DNA of 7,228 nt. Origin: Candidatus Kuenenia stuttgartensis. GTDB lineage: Bacteria; Bacteroidota; Bacteroidia; Flavobacteriales_D; Crocinitomicaceae. Location of the stretch: contig CALPRR020000130.1 in NCBI GenBank assembly GCA_943326025.2, forward strand, positions 1 to 7,228, in the 5' to 3' direction. This document shows, piece by piece, positions 1-5,597 of the stretch. The translations under genes and the position numbers were made by a program. The notes beneath the pieces are model-generated. The model worked only from the letters and a program-made list of their open reading frames with translations, did no database searches and was not told the DNA's origin. How positions within the stretch are numbered: position 1 is the stretch's first letter; every line of letters starts with the position of its first letter.

Positions 1-2517
1 CAATTGAAAGAAGCTCAATTGCATGTTTGAACTTTCAACTGCCGCTTTCACTTTTGCTTTTCCAGCTTCTTTTCCTTTCCCCATGTCATGAGATGCTTCT
101 AATTGCTCTAACATTTTCGAAGCTCTTAATACCACTTGACTCGGCATTCCAGCTAGTTTTGCAACGTGAATACCGAATGAGTGCTCCGAACCACCTTCAA
201 TTAATTTACGCAAGAATAATATTTTGTGACCAATTTCCTTAACCTGAACATTGAAGTTTTTGATACGTTCAAATTGTTTGGTCATTTCATTTAATTCGTG
301 GTAATGCGTAGCGAAAAGTGTTTTAGCTTTCGCTTTCGGATGCTGATGAATGTATTCCGCAATTGCCCATGCGATTGAAATTCCATCATAAGTACTTGTT
401 CCACGACCGATTTCATCCAATAATACCAAACTTCTTTCCGAAAGATTATTTAAGATACTTGAAGTTTCATTCATTTCCACCATGAAAGTAGATTCACCTG
501 AAGAAATATTATCAGATGCACCGACACGTGTGAAAACCTTATCGACTAAACCAAGATTTGCTTCTCTAGCAGGAACGAAAGAACCCATTTGCGCCATTAA
601 ACAAATCAAAGCGGTTTGTCTTAAGATAGCACTTTTACCAGACATGTTTGGCCCCGTAATCATAATGATTTGTTGAGAATCACTATCTAAATAAACATCG
701 TTTGAAATGTATTGATCTCCCGTTTTTAATTGTTTTTCAATCACAGGATGGCGTCCATCTTTGACATCAATAATCAATGAGCTATTGATGTTTGGAAGAA
801 CGTAATTATTATCCAAAGCTGTTTTAGCAAACGAAACCAAGCAATCCAATTGAGCGACCAATAAGGCATTCATTTGAATCGACTGAATATGAGCAGTCAT
901 GGATTGCACTAATTCTTGGAAAAGACGCGATTCAATTTGATAAATTTTATCTTCAGCTCCTAAAATCTTTGTTTCGTATTCTTTTAGTTCCGGAGTAATG
1001 TATCGTTCAGCGCTAACAAGTGTTTGCTTACGAATCCATTCTTCAGGTACTTTATCTTTATGTGTATTTCGAACTTCTAAATAATAACCAAAAACATTAT
1101 TGAAAGAGACTTTTAAACTTGGGATGCCCGTTCGTTCACTTTCACGTTCTTGTAAAGCTTCTAAGTAATCTTTTCCATTTGTTGAAATGACACGAAGTTC
1201 ATCTAATTCTCCATGATATCCATCAGCAATTACTTTTCCTTTACCAACTTGAACAGCAGGTTCTTCCACCAACATTTTAGCGATATTTTCAAGGATTTCT
1301 TTGCAAGGATTTAATTGACTTGAAATACTTTTTAATAATTTCGAACTTGTCCCTTTCAACGCTTCTCGAATCGGCATCATTTGTTTCAACGTGCGATTCA
1401 AATGCATTACTTCACGAGGATTCACTCTTCCAACAGCCACTTTAGAAATCAAACGTTCTAAATCTCCAATTTCAGAAAGATGATCGGAAACTACTTCCGA
1501 ACATTCAGAATTGTCTTTTAAGAATGAAACTGCCTCTAAACGCTCTTTGATTGGTTTTTCATCTTTTAAAGGAAGAACCATCCAACGTTTCATCATTCGA
1601 CCGCCCATTGGAGTTAGCGTTTTATCTAAAACATGAATTAACGTTGTAGCATTTTCATGTGGCGAACTTACTAATTCCAAATTACGAATCGTGAAACGAT
1701 CAAGCCATACAAAACGTTCTTCTTCGATACGAGATATAGCCGTAATGTGACCTAATTGATTGTGTTCAGTTTCGGATAAATAATGTAAAATTGCACCAGC
1801 GGCAATAATTCCTTGTCCGATATTTTCAATTCCAAATCCTTTTAAAGAATTTGTTTCGAAATGTTTATTTAATGATTCATTCGCGAATTCAGGAGTGAAA
1901 ATCCAATCTTCTAAACGATAGGTGTAATATTTTTCTCCGAATTGTTCGCTGTAATCTTTTGATCTATTTTTTTGAAATAAAATTTCAGTTGGCTCAAAAC
2001 CTTGAATTAGTTTTTCGATGTATTCATTTGAACCTTGAGAAACTAAAAATTCACCTGTTGAGATGTCTAAAAAGGAAATTCCGTGTTCTTTTTTATCAAA
2101 ATGAATGGCGCACAAGAAGTTGTTTTTCTTTTGATCTAAAACTTGATCGTTGTATGAAACACCAGGAGTCACTAATTCTGTCACACCTCTTTTCACAATT
2201 GTCTTAGTCATTTTAGGATCTTCCAACTGATCGCAAATTGCAACTCGTTGTCCGGCGCGAACCAATTTTGGTAAATAATTGTCGACAGAATGGTGCGGAA
2301 ATCCAGCTAATTCAATGTAAGCATCGACGCCATTTTTACGTTTCGTCAATGTAATACCTAAAATCTTAGAAGCTTTTATGGCATCTTCACCAAATGTTTC
2401 ATAGAAATCACCAACACGAAACAATAACATTGCTTGTGGATGTTTCGCTTTGATTTGATTGTATTGTTTCATTAAAGGAGTTTCTGCCACTTCCTTTACT
2501 ACTTTTTCTTTCGCCAA
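1..2517 (-). CDS. mutS: DNA mismatch repair ATPase MutS (C-terminus cut by window edge)
   Basis: MutS recognises mispaired or looped bases and uses ATP to recruit MutL for strand repair in the cytoplasm. Reading the minus strand gives 839 uninterrupted codons. The mismatch-reading F-x-E motif is at residues 38-40 (GDFYETFGEDA). The P-loop GPNMSGKS is at 622-629 (bases 631-654), the Walker B/signature DEIGRGTSTYDG begins at D701 (bases 415-417), and the ATPase switch THYHE has its first His at 738. The window ends in the tail at MQLSFFQL, where family members usually have roughly 40 more residues. The start is taken as TTG at 2517-2515: an in-frame TGA sits six codons upstream (2535-2533), and homologues usually have a short Lys-rich lead before TPLMKQY. 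The first ATG would be residue 16. AGGA lies only a few bases before TTG, so ribosome-binding support is poor. The gene is divergent from the Spy-like gene; no convincing promoter was found for it. Confidence 0.97.
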   Translation of the reverse strand, partial: MAKEKVVKEVAETPLMKQYNQIKAKHPQAMLLFRVGDFYETFGEDAIKASKILGITLTKRKNGVDAYIELAGFPHHSVDNYLPKLVRAGQRVAICDQLEDPKMTKTIVKRGVTELVTPGVSYNDQVLDQKKNNFLCAIHFDKKEHGISFLDISTGEFLVSQGSNEYIEKLIQGFEPTEILFQKNRSKDYSEQFGEKYYTYRLEDWIFTPEFANESLNKHFETNSLKGFGIENIGQGIIAAGAILHYLSETEHNQLGHITAISRIEEERFVWLDRFTIRNLELVSSPHENATTLIHVLDKTLTPMGGRMMKRWMVLPLKDEKPIKERLEAVSFLKDNSECSEVVSDHLSEIGDLERLISKVAVGRVNPREVMHLNRTLKQMMPIREALKGTSSKLLKSISSQLNPCKEILENIAKMLVEEPAVQVGKGKVIADGYHGELDELRVISTNGKDYLEALQERESERTGIPSLKVSFNNVFGYYLEVRNTHKDKVPEEWIRKQTLVSAERYITPELKEYETKILGAEDKIYQIESRLFQELVQSMTAHIQSIQMNALLVAQLDCLVSFAKTALDNNYVLPNINSSLIIDVKDGRHPVIEKQLKTGDQYISNDVYLDSDSQQIIMITGPNMSGKSAILRQTALICLMAQMGSFVPAREANLGLVDKVFTRVGASDNISSGESTFMVEMNETSSILNNLSERSLVLLDEIGRGTSTYDGISIAWAIAEYIHQHPKAKAKTLFATHYHELNEMTKQFERIKNFNVQVKEIGHKILFLRKLIEGGSEHSFGIHVAKLAGMPSQVVLRASKMLEQLEASHDMGKGKEAGKAKVKAAVESSNMQLSFFQL

Positions 2518-2642
2518 TTTCCTGCTTTTTTTTCAGCGGTAAAATTAACGTCAAATTAAGAGAATCGCTCAAAATGAAGCTCTTTATTATTAACAATTCG
2601 TCATTTTTATGTTGAATAAAAAGGATTTAAAGAGGCATGTTT

Positions 2643-2721
2643 GTTCTTTTTTTTGGCTTGAACCAAAAGAAAGAACCAAAAAAAAATTCAAGACTTGGAA
2701 AAAAACAACCTCTTCCAGTCT
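2643..2721. repeat. Two-hairpin, REP-like palindromic element
   Basis: Hairpin 1 has 14-base arms, 2643-2656 (GTTCTTTTTTTTGG) and 2663-2676 (CCAAAAGAAAGAAC), with one T:G pair and a six-base loop CTTGAA (2657-2662). Hairpin 2 pairs AGAC-TGGAA (2691-2694, 2696-2700, with T2695 bulged) with TTCCA-GTCT (2713-2721) around a 12-base loop. The loop of hairpin 1 is exactly complementary to TTCAAG at 2687-2692, so a pseudoknot or an alternative fold is possible. From memory, very similar GGCTTGAACC-type sequences recur between genes in many Bacteroidota genomes, which would make this one copy of an interspersed family; the window holds only one copy, so this is inference. Its place upstream of two divergent genes is less usual than a 3'-end position. 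It could instead be a structured leader or a terminator-like element. Confidence 0.6.
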
Positions 2722-2862
2722 CAAAACACTACAAATTAGGTGATCTACTTCATTTACATTTCGTAGCTTCCAAATTTGCTTAACGTGTTTTAAAACCTCC
2801 AGAAATCATTTTTTTCCTAGGTCATAAATCTCAAAAAAACAATCTGTTTTAAATTCAATAAA

Positions 2863-2892
2863 TTGCCGATTAAATAATATTCTTTAATTTAG
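2863..2892 (+). promoter_or_regulatory. Candidate Bacteroidota promoter of the Spy-like gene
   Basis: TTG at 2863-2865 is followed after 19 bases by TAATTTAG (2885-2892), one mismatch from the TAnnTTTG -7 box known for the primary sigma factor of Bacteroidota. The box ends 14 bases before the ATG at 2907, which would leave a very short leader. The AT-rich background makes chance matches common. Confidence 0.45.
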
Positions 2893-2906
2893 ACTAAAAC
2901 ATTGAA

Positions 2907-3353
2907 ATGCCAACACGAAAAAACTCTAAGCTTTTGAATCTGATAATCATAGGACTTTTAACATTGAGTCTAATTGTTATTTCGATCATGTTTGTTGGAA
3001 AACCGAAAGATCAAGGACCAAGAGATTTCATTATTGAATCGTTGCATTTTGATGACCAGCAAGTCGATGAATTTGATAAAATAATTCATTTACATCACAA
3101 TAAAGCTCGAGTAACGGTTGATCGAAAAGATGCTCTAAAAAGAGAATTGTTTAATACCTTGTCTGAAAACAAACAAAAAAATATCGATTCACTTATTGAT
3201 TTAATTGGTCAAGTGGAGATGAAAATTGAAAAGTTAAATTATGCCCACTTTCAAGATTTAAAGTCAATTTGCAAAAAAGATCAATTGAAAGATTTCCAAG
3301 AATTAAGTCGTTCGTTTCCCTATTTGTTTGAGCAACGAAAGTTAAAAAAATGA
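2907..3353 (+). CDS. Membrane-anchored Spy/CpxP-like periplasmic protein (heavy-metal-sensor type)
   Basis: The 148-residue product starts with a basic segment and one hydrophobic helix (about residues 10-30), most likely an uncleaved anchor, followed by a helical periplasmic domain. Two places resemble the LTxxQ repeats of the Spy/CpxP/CnrR family: LHFDDQQ (46-52) and ICKKDQLKDF (121-130). The stretch NYAHFQDLKSICKKDQ fits the second repeat of Bacteroidota proteins named periplasmic heavy metal sensor. His61, His63 and His64 (HLHH) could bind metal, but this is speculation. Family members act as stress-responsive chaperones or as sensors that hold a sigma or anti-sigma system; no such partner is in the window. 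The last 17 codons lie in the left copy of the long direct repeat, and a dead second copy of this tail is found at 4957-5008. The methyltransferase relic begins 27 bp after its stop, suggesting that the two genes once formed an operon. Confidence 0.75.
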   Translation: MPTRKNSKLLNLIIIGLLTLSLIVISIMFVGKPKDQGPRDFIIESLHFDDQQVDEFDKIIHLHHNKARVTVDRKDALKRELFNTLSENKQKNIDSLIDLIGQVEMKIEKLNYAHFQDLKSICKKDQLKDFQELSRSFPYLFEQRKLKK

Positions 3354-3513
3354 ATTCTCAGAACGAGAAAATAGATTGAAACGAATAGGAAATTAAAATT
3401 GTGGAAATTAGAAAGAGTCTCTGAAGAGGAATTTAAACTACAAGAAAAGTTTCCTGTAATTTTCATTTTAGATAGTTCTCGAAGTTTGAATAACAATGTT
3501 ACATTTTTATGAA
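3302..3513 (+). repeat. Left copy of a ~212-bp diverged direct repeat
   Basis: This stretch aligns without gaps to 4957-5168 at a constant offset of 1655. I counted 21 differences in the first 194 positions (3302-3495), about 89% identity; identity decays over the last 18 bases. It spans the last 17 codons of the Spy-like gene, the 27-bp spacer and the first ~40 codons of the methyltransferase gene. In this copy the Spy-like part is the functional one and the methyltransferase part is dead. Confidence 0.93.
3381..3512 (+). pseudogene. Truncated 5' relic of the TrmH/SpoU methyltransferase gene
   Basis: Reading from the position equivalent to the start codon of the intact gene at 5036 gives 43 codons and TGA at 3510-3512. 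The start codon is ACG instead of ATG. The predicted peptide follows the intact protein closely (NRKLKLWKLERVSEEEF, then KFPVIFILDSSRSLNN) and diverges right after N38, the first residue of SpoU motif 1, so the whole catalytic knot is missing. Comparing 3381-3495 with the intact gene, nine base changes alter six codons (M to T, E to K, D to E, Q to L, V to F, I to S) and leave only two silent, which fits decay without selection. It cannot encode an active enzyme. Confidence 0.88.
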
Positions 3514-3661
3514 GCAATTTGATTTTGTTATTTAGTTGAATCAAAATCACAAAATTTTAAAAGCACTTCTTACTGTTTAATAAAATTAAATAACTATTTT
3601 TCTAATAGTCTTCTTTAGCCTGAATTTAAAATATTTATATTTGTCCATATAAGATTAATTT
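3514..3661. other. AT-rich spacer after the methyltransferase relic
   Basis: No gene is seen here. It holds a weak hairpin, TGATTTTG (3520-3527) with CAAAATCA (3542-3549) around a 14-base loop, without a T-tract, so it is at best a poor terminator for transcripts coming from the Spy-like gene. It also holds the promoter candidate of the next gene at 3636-3643. No further remains of the methyltransferase gene could be found past 3513. Confidence 0.5.
3636..3643 (+). promoter_or_regulatory. Candidate -7 box (TATATTTG) for the barrel-like gene
   Basis: TATATTTG is an exact match to the Bacteroidota -7 pattern TAnnTTTG and ends 18 bases before the ATG at 3662. The expected TTG about 20 bases upstream is not clear; only TTT/TTA-type bases occur there. 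If real, the inserted gene brings its own promoter. Confidence 0.45.
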
Positions 3662-4786
3662 ATGAAAAATTTCCGTAATACAATTATATTATTTCTTCTA
3701 ATAAAAGCGTTTGTCGTTAATTCACAAACCGATTTGTTCGTAGATCCAAGTTCGATAGGTTTAACATTTTTGGATGGTAAGAAGATTGAAGACTGTAATG
3801 TTTGCAAAGAAGACTTTACAGCTTTGGATGAAAAGATAGATAAACTGGGGAAAAATCCTTCTGTTAATAGTGTTGTAGAGCTTTTACAAGCTGAATTTGA
3901 TAATGAAACAGTTAATAATCGAAAAGCTAGAATATTATTAATTATGATCAGATATTTAGTTGAATCTGAAAACGAAAATCCGGATGTCATTTATCATTTT
4001 TCCCAGTATGAAAATGAAGATATTGAAAATGAAAATGGATTTTTTGAAAATAAAGATTTTGAAAAGGCTAGAAAAGGAGCAATGGAAATTTTGGCTCTCT
4101 TTGATAGAGCAATTGATCTGGCTGAGGATGAAAATTCTAAAAATAATTTAAAAATTAATAGGATGTACTATATTACATCAACCGATTTATTTGAAGAGTT
4201 AAATCATATATATGGTTTAAATACAAATATTTCAGTGGATGAAAACATCGAGACGTTTGAGGTTAGAGGTACAGATAAAATTATTTTAGAAACCCTAAAT
4301 AATGATTATATAAGCACTGGAATTGTTCCATTTAAAGCATATGATGGAATTAATTTAGGTCTTAATTACCTTCAAGGAAGGAATAACTGGCTAGGTTCAG
4401 AGATAAGTTTTGATTTTGTTGATCATCCCAATCCATTTAGATTAATTTCACCATTATCAAACACTATGAATGGTCATTATAGTTTATTGGGTTTTGGTTT
4501 TTTGAAAAATTTAACACAACAATCTTTTGATGTAAATGGTTATGTTTTGAATGTTAGAAAATTAGGAATTTTTAATGCAAATTTATTTCAATTTGGCTAT
4601 CATAAAGGATATTCAACTGGGAATAGTTGGTTTTACAGGCCCGAAATAGGTTTAACTTATGGTCCAATTTCGATAAGTTATGGTTACAATGCGATTTTTA
4701 AAAAATCTGTAAGACCTTTTACAGAGACACATTTTGTTACAATAAAATTGAATTATCCTTTTATTCGTATTTCTAAATATTATTAA
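3662..4786 (+). CDS. Secreted protein with helical N-terminal half and outer-membrane-barrel-like C-terminal half
   Basis: I do not recognise a named family for this 374-residue protein. It begins with a typical signal peptide (hydrophobic run from about residue 7 to 19, likely cut near VVNSQ). Next come a CNVC pair at about 46-49 and a charged, mostly helical region to about residue 175, very rich in Glu and Asn (ENEDIENENGFFENKDFEKA). From about residue 215 the pattern changes to alternating aromatic/hydrophobic and polar residues with many Gly and Tyr (LGLNYLQG, WLGSEISFDF, YSLLGFGFLKNL, IGLTYGPISISYGYN), ending at a C-terminal Tyr. This fits an outer-membrane beta-barrel of perhaps 8-10 strands behind a periplasmic domain. 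It sits alone between the two copies of the long direct repeat, has its own promoter candidate and is AT-rich, so it looks acquired. A role in surface structure or transport is possible, but nothing in the sequence assigns one. Confidence 0.8.
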   Translation: MKNFRNTIILFLLIKAFVVNSQTDLFVDPSSIGLTFLDGKKIEDCNVCKEDFTALDEKIDKLGKNPSVNSVVELLQAEFDNETVNNRKARILLIMIRYLVESENENPDVIYHFSQYENEDIENENGFFENKDFEKARKGAMEILALFDRAIDLAEDENSKNNLKINRMYYITSTDLFEELNHIYGLNTNISVDENIETFEVRGTDKIILETLNNDYISTGIVPFKAYDGINLGLNYLQGRNNWLGSEISFDFVDHPNPFRLISPLSNTMNGHYSLLGFGFLKNLTQQSFDVNGYVLNVRKLGIFNANLFQFGYHKGYSTGNSWFYRPEIGLTYGPISISYGYNAIFKKSVRPFTETHFVTIKLNYPFIRISKYY

Positions 4787-4901
4787 TACAATTTTAATTT
4801 TTTTAAACTTTTTAGGTAGTGTAAAGAAGAAAATTTATAGGAAATTTGAATGCTATTTTTAACGTGTAATAATAATTCATTTACAATTTATAATTATTTT
4901 A

Positions 4902-4935
4902 AGTTTTCAATTTTGAAATTTCAAAATTGAAAACT
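4902..4935. repeat. Perfect 34-bp palindrome
   Basis: The arm AGTTTTCAATTTTGAAA (4902-4918) is followed directly by its exact reverse complement (4919-4935). It lies 115 bp after the stop of the barrel-like gene and 21 bp before the right repeat copy. As RNA it forms a long A-U-rich hairpin; a T-rich run follows at 4941-4951. It may be a terminator for the gene upstream, or a recombination or cruciform site tied to the insertion. Confidence 0.85.
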
Positions 4936-4956
4936 CTCATTTAAATTTTTTAAGGT

Positions 4957-5008
4957 ATTAAGTCCTTCCTTTCCTTATTTGTTTGATCAGCTAAAGTTGA
5001 AAAAATGA
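4957..5008 (+). pseudogene. Relic of the 3' end of the Spy-like gene
   Basis: Aligned with 3302-3353, this reads LSPSFPYLFDQLKLKK and the same TGA stop (5006-5008), against LSRSFPYLFEQRKLKK in the intact gene. Of seven base changes, four are silent and three change residues (R to P, E to D, R to L). The match ends upstream at about 4955, so only the last 17 codons remain. The share of silent changes hints that this copy diverged while still part of a working gene, perhaps in another strain; the numbers are small. Confidence 0.85.
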
Positions 5009-5168
5009 ATTATCTTCGCGAGAAAATAGATTGAAATGAACAGGAAATTAAAATTGTGGGAATTAGATAGAGTTTCTGAAGAGGAATTTAAACAACAAGA
5101 AAAGTTTCCTGTAATTGTCATTTTAGATAGTATTCGAAGTTTGAATAACATCGGATCATTTTTTAGAA
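4957..5168 (+). repeat. Right copy of the ~212-bp diverged direct repeat
   Basis: Partner of 3302-3513. This copy contains the dead tail of the Spy-like gene and the living start of the methyltransferase gene. The Spy-stop to methyltransferase-start spacer has the same length in both copies (27 bp) but differs at five bases, mostly just after the stop codon. Confidence 0.93.
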
Positions 5169-5566
5169 CAGCAGATGCTTTTAATGTTGAGAAAATCTAT
5201 TTATGCGGAATCACGGCAACACCTCCACATAGAGACATTCAAAAAACAGCTTTAGGTGCAACTGAATCAGTTGAGTGGGAGCATCGCACAAATATTATCG
5301 AGTTAATCGAAGAATTGAAAAAGGAGAATGTTAAAATTTGTAGCATCGAACAAGCTGAAAAAACAACTTTTTTACAAGATGTTCCAAACCTTCCAAAAGG
5401 AAAATATGCATTAATATTTGGAAATGAGGTGGATGGAGTAGATCAAGAAGCAATCGATCATTCAGATTACATTATTGAAATTCCTCAATTTGGAACAAAA
5501 CATAGTTTGAATGTTTCTGTTTGCGCTGGTGTTGTGATGTGGGAATTTACAAAGAGAGAAATTTGA
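5036..5566 (+). CDS. TrmH/SpoU-family RNA 2'-O-methyltransferase
   Basis: The 176-residue protein should transfer a methyl group from S-adenosylmethionine to a ribose 2'-OH of tRNA or rRNA in the cytoplasm, using the trefoil-knot (SPOUT) fold as a dimer. Motif 1 is N38-I-G-SFF-R44-TADAF, with R44 the expected catalytic arginine. Motif 2 is IFGNEVDGVD (127-136), with the G-N-E of the cofactor site. Motif 3 is IPQFGTKHSLNVSV (149-162), where S157-L-N forms part of the knot. KTALGATESVEW (70-81) is typical of Bacteroidota members. The protein lacks the extra N-terminal domain of RlmB, so it is a minimal, TrmH/TrmL-sized enzyme; the target nucleotide cannot be told from sequence. The ATG at 5036 gives the usual short lead RKLKLWEL before the first strand. 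The gene was probably once cotranscribed with the Spy-like gene; no good promoter is visible directly upstream now. Confidence 0.95.
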   Translation: MNRKLKLWELDRVSEEEFKQQEKFPVIVILDSIRSLNNIGSFFRTADAFNVEKIYLCGITATPPHRDIQKTALGATESVEWEHRTNIIELIEELKKENVKICSIEQAEKTTFLQDVPNLPKGKYALIFGNEVDGVDQEAIDHSDYIIEIPQFGTKHSLNVSVCAGVVMWEFTKREI

Positions 5567-5593
5567 CTTTCTATAAAATTAGTTCTATATTTA
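5563..5593 (+). promoter_or_regulatory. Candidate promoter of the lipoprotein gene, overlapping the methyltransferase stop
   Basis: TTG at 5563-5565 overlaps the TGA stop (5564-5566) and is followed after exactly 20 bases by TATATTTA (5586-5593), one mismatch from TAnnTTTG. The box ends four bases before the ATG at 5598, so transcription would start at or near the start codon and the mRNA would be leaderless. The inverted repeat CTATAAA (5571-5577) / TTTATAG (5590-5596) overlaps the -7 box and could be an operator or a chance feature. Confidence 0.45.
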
Positions 5594-5597
5594 TAGA

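Larger units (their letters stand above)
2518..2906. other. Divergent intergenic region between mutS and the Spy-like gene
   Basis: This AT-rich 389-bp stretch separates two genes transcribed away from each other, so it must hold the control regions of both. It contains a two-hairpin repeat-like structure (2643-2721) and a promoter candidate for the Spy-like gene (2863-2892), both listed separately. The only open frame of note on the plus strand is a 48-codon one (2637-2783) that runs through the hairpin repeat and is probably not a gene. On the mutS side I found only poor matches to the Bacteroidota promoter pattern. Nothing else convincing was seen between 2722 and 2862. Confidence 0.7.
3514..4956 (+). 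other. Probable inserted segment between the two copies of the long direct repeat
   Basis: About 1443 bp separates the repeat copies and interrupts what looks like an older Spy-like gene/methyltransferase operon. It carries one gene (3662-4786), its own promoter candidate and a perfect palindrome near the right end. Seven 60-base lines counted by hand in the gene gave about 27% GC, against about 39% in three lines of mutS; one line of the lipoprotein gene downstream is also about 25%, so composition alone is not proof of transfer. No transposase, integrase or short target duplication was seen. Homologous integration through the repeat, or an old duplication followed by replacement, explains the layout better than transposition. 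Confidence 0.5.

Noticed and set aside
27..242. 71-codon open frame on the plus strand
   Set aside because: It lies antisense to the conserved MutS ATPase C-terminal region and has no family features.
482..676. 64-codon open frame on the plus strand
   Set aside because: Antisense shadow of the MutS P-loop region.
1959..2207. 82-codon open frame on the plus strand
   Set aside because: Antisense shadow of the MutS connector domain; composition is that of a chance frame.
2408..2596. 62-codon minus-strand frame over the mutS start
   Set aside because: It overlaps the clear N-terminus of MutS (F-x-E motif) in another frame and continues into AT-rich intergenic DNA.
3520..3549. Rho-independent terminator after the methyltransferase relic
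   Set aside because: The stem is only 8 bp, nearly all A-T, with a 14-base loop and no T-tract.
3320..3550. 76-codon minus-strand frame across the left repeat
   Set aside because: Antisense to the Spy-like tail and the methyltransferase relic, whose plus-strand homology explains the sequence.
3655..3990. 111-codon minus-strand frame
   Set aside because: Antisense to the signal peptide and helical region of the 374-residue protein, which has much better coding features.
3960..4151. 63-codon plus-strand frame rich in Lys, Met and Ile
   Set aside because: Frame-shifted shadow inside the 374-codon gene, caused by its GAAAAT repeats.
3302..5168. Classical insertion sequence or transposon
   Set aside because: No transposase, no terminal inverted repeats and no short target duplication; the flanking repeats are host gene sequence and diverged.
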